Part shown: positions 50,253 to 60,402 of the stretch, one piece after another | Layout: every line of letters begins with the position of its first letter | Position numbering within the stretch: position 1 is the first letter of the stretch | Source: Halopseudomonas sabulinigri | GTDB taxonomy: Bacteria; Pseudomonadota; Gammaproteobacteria; Pseudomonadales; Pseudomonadaceae | Length of the DNA: 64,000 nt | Direction: 5' to 3' | Assembly (NCBI RefSeq): GCF_900105255.1 | Contig: NZ_LT629763.1 | Coordinates: 3,058,501 to 3,122,500, forward strand | Notes under the pieces: generated by a model | Told to the model about the DNA's origin: nothing | Database searches by the model: none | What the model saw: the letters and a program-made list of their open reading frames with translations, nothing else | Made by a program: the position numbers and the translations under genes

Positions 50253-51605
50253 TCAGTCCCGCGTTGCCAGTTGAATACCTTCCCAGGCAACGCTGGCAAG
50301 ATGGTCGATCTGGTCCGGGGTGATCACGTAGGGCGGCATGAAATACACCACGCTGCCGAGCGGGCGCAACATGGCCTCGTTCTTCAGTGCGTGCTGATAG
50401 ACACGGATGCCACGCCGTTCCTGCCAGGGATAGGCTTCCTTGGTGGCCTTGTTCTTGACCATCTCGATGGCCAGTACCATGCCGGTCTGGCGCACTTCGG
50501 CAACATGCGGATGATCCACAAAATGCGCAGTGGCCTTGGCCATGTGCGCCGACAGCGCCTTGTTGGCCTCGATTACGTTGTCGCGCTCCAGCAGATCGAG
50601 GGTTGCCAGCGCCGCGGCGCAGGCCAGCGGGTTGCCGGTGTAGCTGTGCGAATGTAGGAAGGCGCGCATGCTTTCGTAGTCGTCGTAGAACGCCTGGTAG
50701 ATCTTGTCGTTGGTCATACACACCGCCATCGGCAGGTAGCCAGCGGTCAGCGCCTTGGACAGGCAGAGAAAGTCCGGCGCGATCTCGGCCTGCTCACAGG
50801 CGAACAGGCTGCCGGTGCGGCCGAAGCCGACGGCAATTTCATCGTGAATCAGGTGCACGCCGTAGCGGTCGCAAGCCTCACGCAGCAGCTTGAGGTAGAC
50901 CGGGTGATACATGCGCATGCCACCGGCGCACTGAATCAGCGGCTCAACAATAACGGCGGCGACCTCGGTGTGGTTCTGCTCCAGCGCGCGCTCCATGTGG
51001 GCAAACATCTTGCGGCTGTGCGCTTCCCAGCTTTCGCCCTCTTCGCGGTCGTAGCAGTCGGGTGAGGGTACGGTGATCACGTCCATCAGCAGCGGCTGAT
51101 AGGTTTCCTTGTACAGCGCCACGTCGCCGACGGCGAGGGCGGCCAGGGTCTCGCCGTGGTAACTGTTGGACAGGGTGATGAAGCGCTTTTTCTCGGGCTT
51201 GCCGATGTTGAGCCAGTAATGGAAGCTCATTTTTAGCGCCACTTCGATGCAGGATGAGCCGTTGTCGGCATAAAAGCAGCGGGTTAGCGGCGCCGGTGTC
51301 ATTTTCACCAGGCGTTCGGACAACTCGATCACCGGCGGATGGCTGAAGCCGGCCAGAATTACGTGCTCCAGGGTGTCGAGCTGATCCTTGATGCGCTGGT
51401 TTATATAGGGGTTGGCGTGGCCGAAGATGTTGACCCACCAGGAGCTGACGGCATCCATATAACGGTTGCCTTCAAAATCATGCAGCCAGATACCCTCGCC
51501 GCGCTGCACCGGAATCACCGGCATGTGCTCATGGTCTTTCATCTGGGTGCAGGGGTGCCACAACACCGAAATGTCACGTTGCATCCAATCGTTATTCAAG
51601 CCCAT
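50253..51605 (-). CDS. bioA: Adenosylmethionine-8-amino-7-oxononanoate aminotransferase
   Basis: A 450-residue PLP aminotransferase of biotin synthesis (KAPA to DAPA). Landmarks are WHPCTQMKDHEHMPVIPVQR, DAVSSWWVNIFGHANPYINQ, NSYHGETLAALAVGD, LIHDEIAVGFGRTG and the PLP Lys in FLCLSKALTAGYLPMAV. ATG 51605 follows AGGTGAAC. The rest of the biotin operon is not in the window. Confidence 0.95.
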   Translation of the reverse strand: MGLNNDWMQRDISVLWHPCTQMKDHEHMPVIPVQRGEGIWLHDFEGNRYMDAVSSWWVNIFGHANPYINQRIKDQLDTLEHVILAGFSHPPVIELSERLVKMTPAPLTRCFYADNGSSCIEVALKMSFHYWLNIGKPEKKRFITLSNSYHGETLAALAVGDVALYKETYQPLLMDVITVPSPDCYDREEGESWEAHSRKMFAHMERALEQNHTEVAAVIVEPLIQCAGGMRMYHPVYLKLLREACDRYGVHLIHDEIAVGFGRTGSLFACEQAEIAPDFLCLSKALTAGYLPMAVCMTNDKIYQAFYDDYESMRAFLHSHSYTGNPLACAAALATLDLLERDNVIEANKALSAHMAKATAHFVDHPHVAEVRQTGMVLAIEMVKNKATKEAYPWQERRGIRVYQHALKNEAMLRPLGSVVYFMPPYVITPDQIDHLASVAWEGIQLATRD

Positions 51606-51733
51606 GTTCACCTCATTATTATCAGAAACCGTGGTCGCTGAATTGTACATGAGGCGGGCGGCGACTGCCGAGGACGCAAGCGCAGAGGCTGGCACCGGGC
51701 ACCTTGTCCCGGTCTGCAGAAAAGAACGTGAGG

Positions 51734-52378
51734 TTAGCGGGTGCCGTAGACCACCATGGTTTTGCCTTTGACTTCGATCAGGCCCTGTTCTTCCAGGCTC
51801 TTGAGCACCCGGCCGACCATTTCACGTGAACAGCCAACGATGCGGCCGATCTCCTGGCGGGTGATCTTGATCTGCATGCCATCAGGGTGGGTCATGGCAT
51901 CGGGTTGCTTGCAAAGATCGAGCAAGGTGCCGGCAACACGACCGGTGACGTCCAGAAAGGCCAGGTCGCCGACCTTGCGTGTGGTCGCATGCAGGCGCTC
52001 GGCCATCTGCTTGCCCACAGCGTACAACAGCTCGGGGTCGCGCTGGTTCAGTTCGCGGAATTTGGCGTAGGTGATTTCGGCAACTTCGCATTCGGTTTTG
52101 GCGCGCACCCAGGCAGTACGGTCGTGGGTCGCGGGGGTCATGTCGAACAGGCCCATCTCGCCAAAAAAATCGCCCTGATTGAGGTAGGCGATGATCATTT
52201 CGCGGCCCTGATCATCTTCGATCAGAATGGTGACCGAGCCTTTGATTATGTAGAACAGACTGTCGGATTGGTCACCGGCGTGAATGACTGTGCTGCGCGC
52301 GGCAAAGCGGCGGCGGTGACAATGAGCAAGGAATGCATCTAGATTTTTTATTTTAGGTGTCAGGGTGATCGAAACCAT
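51734..52378 (-). CDS. vfr: Vfr, cAMP receptor protein family regulator
   Basis: A 214-residue CRP homologue, the same length as P. aeruginosa Vfr. The cAMP-binding domain (about 15-120) has [20 protein letters not shown] and [11 protein letters not shown], with phosphate-site residues in [13 protein letters not shown]. The helix-turn-helix at about 166-190 reads [20 protein letters not shown], including the Arg and Glu of the recognition helix used by CRP. Vfr controls virulence, type IV pili and secretion genes in P. aeruginosa. A near-consensus site precedes hcp in this window. The gene is divergent from osmC; I did not find a convincing autoregulatory site in the 181 bp between. Confidence 0.95.
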   Translation of the reverse strand: MVSITLTPKIKNLDAFLAHCHRRRFAARSTVIHAGDQSDSLFYIIKGSVTILIEDDQGREMIIAYLNQGDFFGEMGLFDMTPATHDRTAWVRAKTECEVAEITYAKFRELNQRDPELLYAVGKQMAERLHATTRKVGDLAFLDVTGRVAGTLLDLCKQPDAMTHPDGMQIKITRQEIGRIVGCSREMVGRVLKSLEEQGLIEVKGKTMVVYGTR

Positions 52379-52559
52379 TAAATGTGTCCTGGCCGTAGTC
52401 GCGCAAACCGAAGATGCGGGGCATCCGTGTCAGCCTCAAGCTTGAGACCAAACGGGATTATGTCCAGTTTTTGCGGCTATGGCCAGTGCGGCAGTATGCC
52501 ACCTGCCGGCTGTGGTATTCTGCGCCTCCTCTGAGACAAACGAGTGGCGGGGCCAATAG

Positions 52560-52982
52560 ATGAAAGCGCATATCAAGTGGGTAGACGGCGTCATGTTTCT
52601 GGGCGAGTCCGGCAGTGGCCACACGGTGGTGATGGACGGTCCCGAGGAGTCTGGTGGCCGCAATATGGGTATTCGCCCGATGGAAACCGTATTGGTTGGC
52701 CTCGGTGGCTGCGCCAGCTACGACGTAGTCAGTATTCTGAAGAAAGCGCGGCAGGATATTCGCGATGTGCATACCTTGCTGGATGCCGAGCGTGCTGATA
52801 GCGAGCCCAAGGTCTTTACCAAGATCCACCTGCGTTTTGTGGTTACCGGCAAAAACCTGAAGGAAGCCCACGTCAAACGCGCGGTAGAGCTGTCGGCCGA
52901 AAAATACTGCTCGGCATCGATTCTGATGGGGCGGGCCGGCGTTGAGGTAACCCACGACTACGAAATAGTCGAGATCGACTGA
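52560..52982 (+). CDS. OsmC family protein
   Basis: A 140-residue protein of the OsmC/Ohr fold (peroxide-reducing or related). VDGVMFLGESGSGHTVVMDG opens the chain. The PMETVLVGLGGCASYDVVSI segment carries the first reactive Cys, and KYCSASILMGRAGVEVTHDY the second. It is the YhfA-like branch that sits next to vfr/crp in many gammaproteobacteria. The function is uncertain. Confidence 0.88.
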   Translation: MKAHIKWVDGVMFLGESGSGHTVVMDGPEESGGRNMGIRPMETVLVGLGGCASYDVVSILKKARQDIRDVHTLLDAERADSEPKVFTKIHLRFVVTGKNLKEAHVKRAVELSAEKYCSASILMGRAGVEVTHDYEIVEID

Positions 52983-53127
52983 AAGCGCTGGCGCACACGG
53001 CGGTAGTTGGCACGTTCAGTTTGATGAGTGGCGACGCAGGCCCTTCTGTTATGCGCCGCAGGTAATACCATGACGCAGGTAGGCCGCTGTGTGGCAGCGG
53101 CCATCACCCAAGGACAGGAACAAGAAT

Positions 53128-53403
53128 ATGCGCGTGGTATTTCTTATCGGTAAGTTAGTGACTCTGGCGTTCTGGCTGGTGGTTATCCTCAGCCTGCTTG
53201 GTCTGGTGCAGGTGCCCGACCCGCAGCGCCTCAACTGGCTGGCGCTGGCGATATTGCTGATTCACCTGCTGGAGTGGGCGCTGGTCGGCAAGCAACTGAA
53301 GAAGATCGGCGAACCACTCACGCAGTTCGCGCTGGTCATGTTGTTTGGCGTTTTCCATGTCAAGGCGCCAGATACCCGCCGTGCAGTAAATCAGGCTTTG
53401 TAA
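53128..53403 (+). CDS. DUF1145 small membrane protein
   Basis: A 91-residue protein with three hydrophobic stretches: [39 protein letters not shown] and [12 protein letters not shown]. This pattern and the length fit DUF1145 (YhhL-like). The ATG at 53128 after CAAGGACAGG was preferred to earlier in-frame positions. Its last 13 bp overlap the end of convergent coq7. Function unknown. Confidence 0.75.
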   Translation: MRVVFLIGKLVTLAFWLVVILSLLGLVQVPDPQRLNWLALAILLIHLLEWALVGKQLKKIGEPLTQFALVMLFGVFHVKAPDTRRAVNQAL

Positions 53404-54038
53404 GCTGCCTTGGTCATGACCTTGGATAACAGGGTCATGGCCTGCTTGACCGGCGCCGGAAATACCGCGCCCCCTGCCTCCAATGCCTGATTGCCGTGCT
53501 CGATTTCATCTTCGCGCATCTGCTCCAGAATCGCCCGTGACTTGATGTCCTCCTCCGGCAGCTGCAGCAGGTGGTCATCAAGGTGACGTTCCACCAGTTG
53601 CTCGGTGGCAGCGACAAAGCCCAGGCTGATGCGATCGCTGATGAGGCCGGCGGCGGCCCCAATGCCGAACGACATACCGTAGAACAGCGGATTGAACACG
53701 CTGGTGCCGCTGTTCAGTTCGGTCAAGCGTTGCTCGCACCAGGCCAGGTGGTCGATCTCTTCGGCCGCCGCGTGCTCCATCTTCTCGCGCACATCCGGCA
53801 GTTTGGCAGTCAGCGCCTGACCCTGATACAGCGCCTGGGCGCAGACTTCGCCGGTGTGGTTGATACGCATCAGGCCGGCGATGTGCTGGCGCTCTTCCTC
53901 GTCCATGGGCACATTGGCCAGGTGCTGGGCCGGTGATGGTCGATTTGGCTGCGCTGCGCCCGGAATCAGCGTGCGCAGTGACTGATCAGCCTGGTTCAGC
54001 AGGCGGTCGATAAAACTGTAATGGCGTGATGTACTCAT
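53391..54038 (-). CDS. coq7: Coq7, demethoxyubiquinone hydroxylase
   Basis: A 215-residue di-iron hydroxylase of the last steps of ubiquinone synthesis. Ferritin-like iron-ligand motifs are visible: [20 protein letters not shown] (Glu), [19 protein letters not shown] (ExxH) and, in the second half, [20 protein letters not shown] and [20 protein letters not shown] (ExxxH). ATG 54038. It is in the same vfr-to-tyrS block as in P. aeruginosa, but speD, present there beside it, is missing. Confidence 0.95.
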   Translation of the reverse strand: MSTSRHYSFIDRLLNQADQSLRTLIPGAAQPNRPSPAQHLANVPMDEEERQHIAGLMRINHTGEVCAQALYQGQALTAKLPDVREKMEHAAAEEIDHLAWCEQRLTELNSGTSVFNPLFYGMSFGIGAAAGLISDRISLGFVAATEQLVERHLDDHLLQLPEEDIKSRAILEQMREDEIEHGNQALEAGGAVFPAPVKQAMTLLSKVMTKAAYKA

Positions 54039-54107
54039 ATGCTGTCCCTCGTCGGCGAGTTCACAGTAGCGGTCAGGGCCTGGGTAAAGTGGCGATCGGT
54101 GCGCGGC

Positions 54108-54446
54108 TTAGCCCGGCGGCCAGCTCATCTGCCGCTGCCCCAGTACGTGCAGGTGAATATGGTAGACCGTCTGGCCGCCCTGTTCGTTGCAATTGAATAC
54201 GGTACGAAAGCCTGCTTCACAGCCCAACTCGTTCGCCAGCTTCTGAGCGGTGAATACCAGGTGGCCGACGGTGGCGCTGTCTTCGGCGGTCAGATCATTC
54301 AGGGTCGCGATGTGCTTCTTCGGGATAACCAGAAAATGCACCGGGGCTTGCGGATTGATGTCATGGAAGGCGAAACACTGCTCGTCTTCGTATATCTTCT
54401 TGGACGGAATCTTGCCGTCGATGATCTTGCAGAACAGGCAGTCCAC
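54108..54446 (-). CDS. HIT family (histidine triad) nucleotide-binding protein
   Basis: A 112-residue hydrolase of the HINT branch. The N-terminus CLFCKIIDGKIPSKKIYEDE and the histidine triad QTVYHIHLHVLGQRQM near the C-terminus are diagnostic. The GTG start at 54446 follows AAGGAG with a six-base gap; the frame is open upstream from an ATG at 54476 but the family begins at this point. HINT proteins hydrolyse purine phosphoramidates such as aminoacyl-AMP. Confidence 0.93.
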   Translation of the reverse strand: MDCLFCKIIDGKIPSKKIYEDEQCFAFHDINPQAPVHFLVIPKKHIATLNDLTAEDSATVGHLVFTAQKLANELGCEAGFRTVFNCNEQGGQTVYHIHLHVLGQRQMSWPPG

Positions 54447-54586
54447 ACTGAGCTCCTTGCGATGCATTATGATGCCGGTAGGCCCGGATACGATGGCCTC
54501 AGTGTAACGGCAGCGCAATAGAATGACACTAGTTCGCCCTGCGGCAGCGGCGCGCAGAGTGGAAAAAGCAGCAAGGGAGTGTGCGT

Positions 54587-56068
54587 TTGAAAAACGATAT
54601 TCATGATTTGGCACTGGTGCTGGACTCGCGTGTTCGTCTGGTGGTGATCGAGTCCTGGGAAGAGGCACGGGTGCTGCAAACCATCGGCACCCTGGCGGTG
54701 CGCCGCGCGCAGACCTGGTACACCTGGAATCACATCGACGGTCTCAGCCGCCTGGGCTTTGGCACGGACATGGACGCAGAGACCGATACCCGCGACGCCG
54801 AAGCCGCGCTCGAGCAGGTGCGCCGCGCGGGCGAACCTGCGCTATATGTGTTCTGCGACCTGCACCCCTTTCTCGATTCGCCGCGCATCGTGCGCCTGTT
54901 GAAGAGCCTGGCCATGGCCAGTGAGGCGGCGGCACCTACCTTGATTCTGGTCAGCCATGCGCTGCCGCTGCCAGCCGAGTTGAGCCGGCTGGCAGCGCGT
55001 ATCAGTCTGAGTATGCCGTCTGACGAACAGCTGGCGGCCATCGTGCGAGAAGAAGCCACACGCTGGAGCGAGCAGAATCGGGGTGAACGGGTACGCACCG
55101 ACAATCAGACGCTGCAGCAGGTGGTGCGCAACCTGCGCGGCACCACGCACGAAGAGGCTCGTCGGTTAGCGCGCAACCTGATCGTGGATGACGGCGCGAT
55201 TACCCAGGAAGATTTGCCAACGCTGAACAAGGCCAAGTTCGAACTGCTCGATATGCAGGGCGTGCTGAGCTACGAGCAGGAAACGGCGCACTTTGCTGAC
55301 GTGGGTGGCCTGGCGCAGCTCAAACGCTGGCTGACCGAACGGGAAAGCGCCTTCAGCGGCAACACAAGCATTAAAGATATTCCCCGCGGTGTACTGCTGG
55401 TCGGCGTGCAGGGCGCGGGCAAGAGTCTCGCGGCCAAAGCGGTGGCCGGGCTCTGGGGGCTGCCGCTGCTGCGTCTGGATGTCGCCGGGCTGTACAACAA
55501 GTACATTGGTGAAACCGAAAAGAACCTGCGTGACGCGCTGCAGTTGGCCGATGCCCTGCAGCCCTGTGTGCTGTGGATCGATGAGATCGAAAAGGGGCTG
55601 GCGCCGGATGGCGGTGAGCAGGGCGTGTCGCGGCGCCTGCTGGGCACGTTGCTGACCTGGATGGCCGAGCGGCGATCACGGGTCTTTCTGGTGGCCACCT
55701 CCAACGACGTTTCGCAGCTGCCGCCGGAGTTGATTCGCAAAGGGCGTATCGACGAATTGTTTTTTGTCGACCTGCCGGCAGTAGAGGTGCGTGCAGACAT
55801 TTTTCGCATTCATCTGGCCAAGCGCGAGCTGGCTGCCGAGTCCTTTGATCTGCTGGCGCTGGCGCAGGCCAGCGACGGCTTCTCTGGTGCGGAGATAGAG
55901 CAGGCGGTGGTCAGCGCGGTATACAGTGCCGCCGCCAGTGAGCAGTCCGTGGGCGATGCCCATGTACTCAGGGCGCTGAGCGAAACTTCGCCGCTGTCCG
56001 TGGTCATGGCGGAGAAGCTAAGCGCGCTGCGCGCCTGGGCGGCTGAGCGTGCGGTGCGCGCTGACTAG
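54587..56068 (+). CDS. AAA+ ATPase (PA0657-like)
   Basis: A 493-residue protein. The N-terminal domain of unknown role begins LVLDSRVRLVVIESWEEARV. An AAA+ module lies at about 220-430: Walker A GVLLVGVQGAGKSLAAKAVA, Walker B CVLWIDEIEKGLA, sensor-1 VFLVATSNDVSQLP and arginine finger region LIRKGRIDELFFVD, followed by a lid domain. A TTG start at 54587 is favoured because GGGAG lies seven bases before it; GTG 54581 is too close to that site. It occupies the same position as P. aeruginosa PA0657. The substrate is unknown. Confidence 0.85.
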   Translation: MKNDIHDLALVLDSRVRLVVIESWEEARVLQTIGTLAVRRAQTWYTWNHIDGLSRLGFGTDMDAETDTRDAEAALEQVRRAGEPALYVFCDLHPFLDSPRIVRLLKSLAMASEAAAPTLILVSHALPLPAELSRLAARISLSMPSDEQLAAIVREEATRWSEQNRGERVRTDNQTLQQVVRNLRGTTHEEARRLARNLIVDDGAITQEDLPTLNKAKFELLDMQGVLSYEQETAHFADVGGLAQLKRWLTERESAFSGNTSIKDIPRGVLLVGVQGAGKSLAAKAVAGLWGLPLLRLDVAGLYNKYIGETEKNLRDALQLADALQPCVLWIDEIEKGLAPDGGEQGVSRRLLGTLLTWMAERRSRVFLVATSNDVSQLPPELIRKGRIDELFFVDLPAVEVRADIFRIHLAKRELAAESFDLLALAQASDGFSGAEIEQAVVSAVYSAAASEQSVGDAHVLRALSETSPLSVVMAEKLSALRAWAAERAVRAD

Positions 56069-56073
56069 CCGGT

Positions 56074-56496
56074 TCAGAATGGCTTGAGCACCACCAGCAG
56101 CACGATGCCTACCAGGGCCAGCACGGGCGCTTCATTGAACCAGCGATAGAATACGTGCGAGTGCGTATTGGCGTCGGCGGCGAAGCGCGTACGAATACGA
56201 CCGCACAGGTGGTGGTAGACCACCAGCAGTGCGACCAGTGTCAATTTGGCGTGCATCCAGCCCTGGCTCAGCCAGCCGGGGGAGAGGTAGAGCATCCAGG
56301 CGCCAAGCAATAGCGCGACCACCATGGAGGGGTTCATGATGCCGCGCAGCAGCTTGCGCTCCATTACCTTGAAGCGCTCACGGCTGAGCTCGTCTTCAGC
56401 TTGGGCGTGATAGACGAACAGTCTGGGCAGATAGAACAGGCCGGCAAACCAGGTGATAACGGCCATGATGTGAAAGGCCTTGATCCAGAGGTACAC
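56074..56496 (-). CDS. hemJ: HemJ-like protoporphyrinogen oxidase (membrane protein)
   Basis: A 140-residue four-helix membrane protein oxidising protoporphyrinogen IX in haem synthesis. [20 protein letters not shown] opens the chain with the conserved His. [36 protein letters not shown] and [20 protein letters not shown] follow. The GTG start at 56496 is set by CAGGAG six bases before it; the open frame goes back to 56604 but would add unrelated residues. It is convergent with the AAA gene and divergent from argC. Confidence 0.9.
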   Translation of the reverse strand: MYLWIKAFHIMAVITWFAGLFYLPRLFVYHAQAEDELSRERFKVMERKLLRGIMNPSMVVALLLGAWMLYLSPGWLSQGWMHAKLTLVALLVVYHHLCGRIRTRFAADANTHSHVFYRWFNEAPVLALVGIVLLVVLKPF

Positions 56497-56638
56497 GAGA
56501 GGCTCCTGTCGGGATTGGGTCCCCGCGCTGGTAATTTCTGTCAGCGCTTTTATCATAGGGTGCCGCAGCGCACGTCGTTTTACCGACAGCGCGAGGCGAG
56601 TCATTCAAACACCATTCAACCGTATTCAGGAAGTAATG

Positions 56639-57673
56639 ATGATCAAAGTAGGCATTGTAGGCGGAACCGGTTATACCGGGGTAGAGCTGCTGCGGCTGCT
56701 GGCCCAGCATCCCGAGGCGCATGTCGAGGTCATTACTTCGCGATCCGAGGAAGGTGTCAGCGTTGCCGACATGTACCCGAACCTGCGCGGTCATTACGAC
56801 AACCTGCGTTTCAGCGTGCCCGACGTGCAGTTGCTGGGTGCCTGTGATGTGGTGTTTTTTGCCACCCCGCACGGGGTTGCACATTCGCTGGCGGCTGAGC
56901 TTTTGCTGACCGGGGTGAAGATTATCGATCTGTCAGCGGATTTTCGGCTGCGTGACCCGGATGAATGGAGCAAGTGGTACAACCAGCCGCACGGTGCACC
57001 CGAGCTGCTGGGCGAGGCGGTCTACGGCTTGCCCGAGGTCAATCGCGCCGCCATCAAGTCCGCCCGGCTGATTGCCGTGCCGGGCTGCTACCCCACGGCG
57101 ACTCAACTGGGCTTCCTGCCGCTGCTGGAGTCCGGCCTGGCTGATCCGGCGCACCTGATTGCCGACTGCAAGTCAGGCGTCAGTGGTGCCGGGCGTGGCG
57201 CCAGCGTGCCATCACTGTTTTGTGAGGCAACGGAAAGCATGAAGGCCTACGCGGTGGCCGGTCACCGGCATCTGCCGGAGATTCGTCAGGGCCTGCAGTT
57301 GGCAGCGGGCCAGCCGGTTGGGCTGACCTTTGTGCCGCATTTGACGCCCATGATTCGCGGCATCCACTCATCGCTGTACGCGACGGTTGCCGATACCAGT
57401 GTCGACCTGCAGGCGCTGTTTGAAGCGCGCTATGCCGACGAGCCCTTTGTTGATGTGATGCCGGCTGGGAGTCACCCCGAAACGCGCAGCGTGCGCGGCG
57501 CCAATGTTTGCCGGATTGCCGTACATCGCCCGCAAGGTGGTGACAAGGTCGTGGTGCTGTCAGTAATCGACAATCTGGTCAAGGGTGCCTCCGGGCAGGC
57601 GGTGCAGAATATGAATATTCTCTTTGGGCTTGATGAGCGTGCAGGGTTGGCGCACCCGGCCCTGATGCCCTGA
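56639..57673 (+). CDS. argC: N-acetyl-gamma-glutamyl-phosphate reductase
   Basis: A 344-residue NADPH enzyme, third step of arginine synthesis. The Rossmann motif [20 protein letters not shown] starts at residue 4. [17 protein letters not shown] follows, then the catalytic Cys in [20 protein letters not shown] (about 148) and [15 protein letters not shown] second ATG three bases upstream is possible. The stop overlaps the next ATG as TGATG. Confidence 0.96.
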   Translation: MIKVGIVGGTGYTGVELLRLLAQHPEAHVEVITSRSEEGVSVADMYPNLRGHYDNLRFSVPDVQLLGACDVVFFATPHGVAHSLAAELLLTGVKIIDLSADFRLRDPDEWSKWYNQPHGAPELLGEAVYGLPEVNRAAIKSARLIAVPGCYPTATQLGFLPLLESGLADPAHLIADCKSGVSGAGRGASVPSLFCEATESMKAYAVAGHRHLPEIRQGLQLAAGQPVGLTFVPHLTPMIRGIHSSLYATVADTSVDLQALFEARYADEPFVDVMPAGSHPETRSVRGANVCRIAVHRPQGGDKVVVLSVIDNLVKGASGQAVQNMNILFGLDERAGLAHPALMP

Positions 57674-58431
57674 TGATTGACTTCAAACGGCGGCGCGCCC
57701 TGCGGGAACACAGCGTCACCATTCACCCGCGGGACTCGAAGGCGTTTCGGCGCTGGAAGCGCGGCGTGGTTATCCTGTTGTTGATCTTGGTTCCGGTGAG
57801 CGCCTGGCAAGGGTGGGAAGCAGCTATGCGTGCTCAACAGCCGCACGAGCTGGAGCGCCAGGCGCTGATTGAGCGTCAGGGCCAATTGGTCAAGGAAGTC
57901 GAAGACTGGCGGCAGCGCTATCACCAGTTGGAAGTGGATTTGCTGGTAGCGCGGGATGCGGCGGTCGAAGGGCGCGAAACCGTGCACGAGTTGGAAGCGC
58001 AGCTGTTCAAGGTGCAGCAGAGCCTGGCGCAATACCAGGGGGTGCTCGCACCCAGTGCGATGGATCCGGGTATCCGAATTCAGGCCTTTGAGTTGCATGC
58101 CACAGAAGTTGCCAACGTTTTCCGCTATAAAGTCATGGTCAGCCGCGTGGGTAACGAGAGTGATACCGTGCAGGCTGACTTGCAGCTGACGGTAATGGGC
58201 GAGCAGGCTGGCGAGGCGAGCAGTTTGACGCTGGATCAGCTGACCGGCGATGCCAGCACGCTGGCAGTTGATTTTCGCTATTTTCAGGTGGTGCCGGCCA
58301 GCAGCGAGCAGGCCCGGTTGACCTTGCCCGAGGGCTTCGTGCCACAACAGGTCAAGGTTGTTGCCAGTCAGGAGGGCAAACCCGTCGTCGAGCAGGTTTT
58401 TGATTGGACAGTCACAGGAGCAATACCCTGA
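57673..58431 (+). CDS. DUF6776 family membrane-anchored coiled-coil protein
   Basis: A 252-residue protein. A basic cytoplasmic N-terminus is followed by one transmembrane helix (GVVILLLILVPVSAWQGW, about 31-48). A coiled-coil stretch spans about 55-125 (for example LIERQGQLVKEVEDWRQRYH). The C-terminal periplasmic beta domain is at about 135-250 (IRIQAFELHATEVANVFRYK). Its gene lies directly before bactofilin in pseudomonads and shares a base with it (TGATG), suggesting a joint role in cell-envelope organisation. That is inference; function is unknown. Confidence 0.78.
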   Translation: MIDFKRRRALREHSVTIHPRDSKAFRRWKRGVVILLLILVPVSAWQGWEAAMRAQQPHELERQALIERQGQLVKEVEDWRQRYHQLEVDLLVARDAAVEGRETVHELEAQLFKVQQSLAQYQGVLAPSAMDPGIRIQAFELHATEVANVFRYKVMVSRVGNESDTVQADLQLTVMGEQAGEASSLTLDQLTGDASTLAVDFRYFQVVPASSEQARLTLPEGFVPQQVKVVASQEGKPVVEQVFDWTVTGAIP

Positions 58432-58853
58432 TGTGGGGATCGGATAAGCATAAAAAAGCGGACATCAGTCAGTTCGGTGGCAAAACCACGATCATCGCCC
58501 AGGATGCGCAGATTACCGGAGACATGCGTTTCACGGGTGCTGTGCAGATTGATGGCCGGGTCATCGGCAACATTGAAGCGGACGAAGGGCTGGTGCGCGT
58601 CAGTGAACACGGTTACGTAGAAGGTGTTATTCGCGCGCCGCATGTGCTGATCAACGGCCAGGTGACCGGCGATGTCCACGCGCTTGAGCATTTGGAGCTG
58701 GATGCCAAGGCACGGATTAGCGGCGATTTGCACTACCGTTTTATGGAAATGGTGATGGGCGCACAGATCAGTGGGCAACTGAATTATCTGGATGAAGCTA
58801 CAGCACAGCTGCCGCTCGACCAGGACCTGTTGGCTGTGCCTGACAATAGTTGA
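58431..58853 (+). CDS. Bactofilin (polymer-forming cytoskeletal protein)
   Basis: A 140-residue cytoskeletal protein. The central bactofilin domain (about 18-115) is a right-handed beta-helix with short repeats such as TGAVQIDGRVIGNIEADEGL, VSEHGYVEGVIRAPHVLING and QVTGDVHALEHLELDAKARI. Flanking tails are short. Bactofilins form filaments at the membrane and often position peptidoglycan enzymes; an M23 peptidase gene is found 1.5 kb downstream on the other strand. The start is coupled to the DUF6776 gene. Confidence 0.92.
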   Translation: MWGSDKHKKADISQFGGKTTIIAQDAQITGDMRFTGAVQIDGRVIGNIEADEGLVRVSEHGYVEGVIRAPHVLINGQVTGDVHALEHLELDAKARISGDLHYRFMEMVMGAQISGQLNYLDEATAQLPLDQDLLAVPDNS

Positions 58854-58920
58854 CCAAAAGACTCGGGAAAAAGGATAATGGCAGCATTGTTGTGCTGCGG
58901 CACCTGCTGCTGGAGGTTGT

Positions 58921-59274
58921 ATGTCTACCGCTGAAGTCTATGTTCCCACCCCGCTGGTTTTTAGTGATAACGCCGTAAGCAAGGTACGTAACCTGATTGA
59001 AGAAGAGGGTAACGACCGGCTCAGTCTGCGTGTATTCGTTACAGGTGGTGGCTGCTCGGGTTTCCAGTATGGCTTCACCTTCGACGATGAATTGGCCGAG
59101 GATGACACCATTGTCGAGCGAGACGGCGTCAAGCTGATCGTCGATCCGATGAGCTTTCAGTATTTGGCTGGCTCCGAAGTGGACTACCAGGAAGGCCTTG
59201 AAGGCTCGCGTTTTGTTATCAATAATCCCAACGCCGCGACAACCTGCGGCTGCGGTTCGTCTTTCTCGATCTAA
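58921..59274 (+). CDS. erpA: ErpA, A-type iron-sulfur cluster carrier
   Basis: A 117-residue carrier delivering Fe-S clusters, among others to the IspG/IspH enzymes of the MEP pathway that dxs starts. The three conserved Cys are in [20 protein letters not shown] (about 43) and [14 protein letters not shown] at the C-terminus. ATG 58921 follows GGAGGTTGT. Confidence 0.97.
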   Translation: MSTAEVYVPTPLVFSDNAVSKVRNLIEEEGNDRLSLRVFVTGGGCSGFQYGFTFDDELAEDDTIVERDGVKLIVDPMSFQYLAGSEVDYQEGLEGSRFVINNPNAATTCGCGSSFSI

Positions 59275-59295
59275 CTCTCTTTGTCGTGCTACCCG

Positions 59296-60402
59296 TCAGG
59301 CGGGGTAGAGCGCACCGAGCACGCGCTCACCCCGTGCGCCGGTCACGCTCGGCAAGTTGCCCGCCAAACGCTCGTCGAAACGCCACGCCAGCCAGGCAAA
59401 GGCCATCGCCTCCATCCAGTCAGGATCTGCGCCCAGCGCCTGCGTTGTAGCTACCTGTTGCTCGGGTAACAGCTGATCCAGCTGGTCGAGCAGCAAAGTA
59501 TTGCGCGCGCCACCACCACAGAGGTATACCGCCGCGCTGTCGCTCGCAGTAAGCCTGACGCTATCGGCGATCGAATGCGCTGTCAGTGCGAGCAAGGTCG
59601 CCTGCACATCGGCAGCCGGTATCGACGATCCGTAGCGTGACAGCTGCTGATCGAGCCAGCGAGGATTGAAGTACTCGCGGCCGGTGCTTTTGGGGCCGCG
59701 GCGGGCGAAGTACGGGTCGGCCAACAGTTGCTGCAGCAGCTCGGGCACGACGCTACCCTGGCGCGCCCATTGGCCCGCGTCATCGTAGGCCAGGCCTTGG
59801 TGCTGTTGAATCCATGCATCCATCAAAGCGTTACCTGGGCCGCTATCAAAGCCGGCGGGCGGCTTGCCTGGCCGCATGATGGTCAGATTGGCAAAGCCGC
59901 CGATGTTGATCAGCGTGCGCGTACGTTGCGGATCGCTCAGTAGCCAGGCATGAAACGCCGGTACGAGCGGCGCGCCTTCGCCACCGGCGGCAAGGTCGCG
60001 GCTGCGAAAGTCGCTGATGACATTGATGTTGGTCAGTTCAGCCAGCAGGGCAGGCGCGCCGATCTGCAGACTGAAGCCCAGTTCAGGGTGATGGCGGACG
60101 GTTTGGCCATGACTGCCGATGGCGCGTATGGCGGCCGCATTCAGCTGGTTGCGCTGCAGCAATTGGTTAACGCCTGCGGCGGCAAGTGTGGCCCAGTGGT
60201 TACCGGCCTGGCCGGCACGCACCAGTTCGTCATCCGCGCTGGCGCACAGACTCAGCAGTTGTTGTTTGAGCTCATTGGGGATGTCGAGACAAATGGCATC
60301 CAGGCATTCTGCCTGCTGCTGATCTGGATTAAACCGAGAAAGAGCTATGTCGATACCATCCAGGCTGGTGCCTGACATGATACCGACATAGAGAGCGCAC
60401 AC
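59296..60402 (-). CDS. anmK: Anhydro-N-acetylmuramic acid kinase
   Basis: A 368-residue kinase of cell-wall recycling that phosphorylates and opens 1,6-anhydro-MurNAc. The N-terminal ATP-binding motif YVGIMSGTSLDGIDIALSRF is diagnostic, with IGSHGQTVRHHP, LINIGGFANLTIM and the DSGPGNALMDAWI segment later. The start is GTG 60402, directly after the M23 stop codon with GGAG in front, so the two genes form a coupled pair. The pairing with a murein hydrolase suits their roles in wall turnover. Confidence 0.95.
   Translation of the reverse strand: MCALYVGIMSGTSLDGIDIALSRFNPDQQQAECLDAICLDIPNELKQQLLSLCASADDELVRAGQAGNHWATLAAAGVNQLLQRNQLNAAAIRAIGSHGQTVRHHPELGFSLQIGAPALLAELTNINVISDFRSRDLAAGGEGAPLVPAFHAWLLSDPQRTRTLINIGGFANLTIMRPGKPPAGFDSGPGNALMDAWIQQHQGLAYDDAGQWARQGSVVPELLQQLLADPYFARRGPKSTGREYFNPRWLDQQLSRYGSSIPAADVQATLLALTAHSIADSVRLTASDSAAVYLCGGGARNTLLLDQLDQLLPEQQVATTQALGADPDWMEAMAFAWLAWRFDERLAGNLPSVTGARGERVLGALYPA

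Noticed and set aside
52383..52559. Vfr autoregulatory site between vfr and osmC
   Set aside because: The best candidates lack the TCACA half; below what could be supported.
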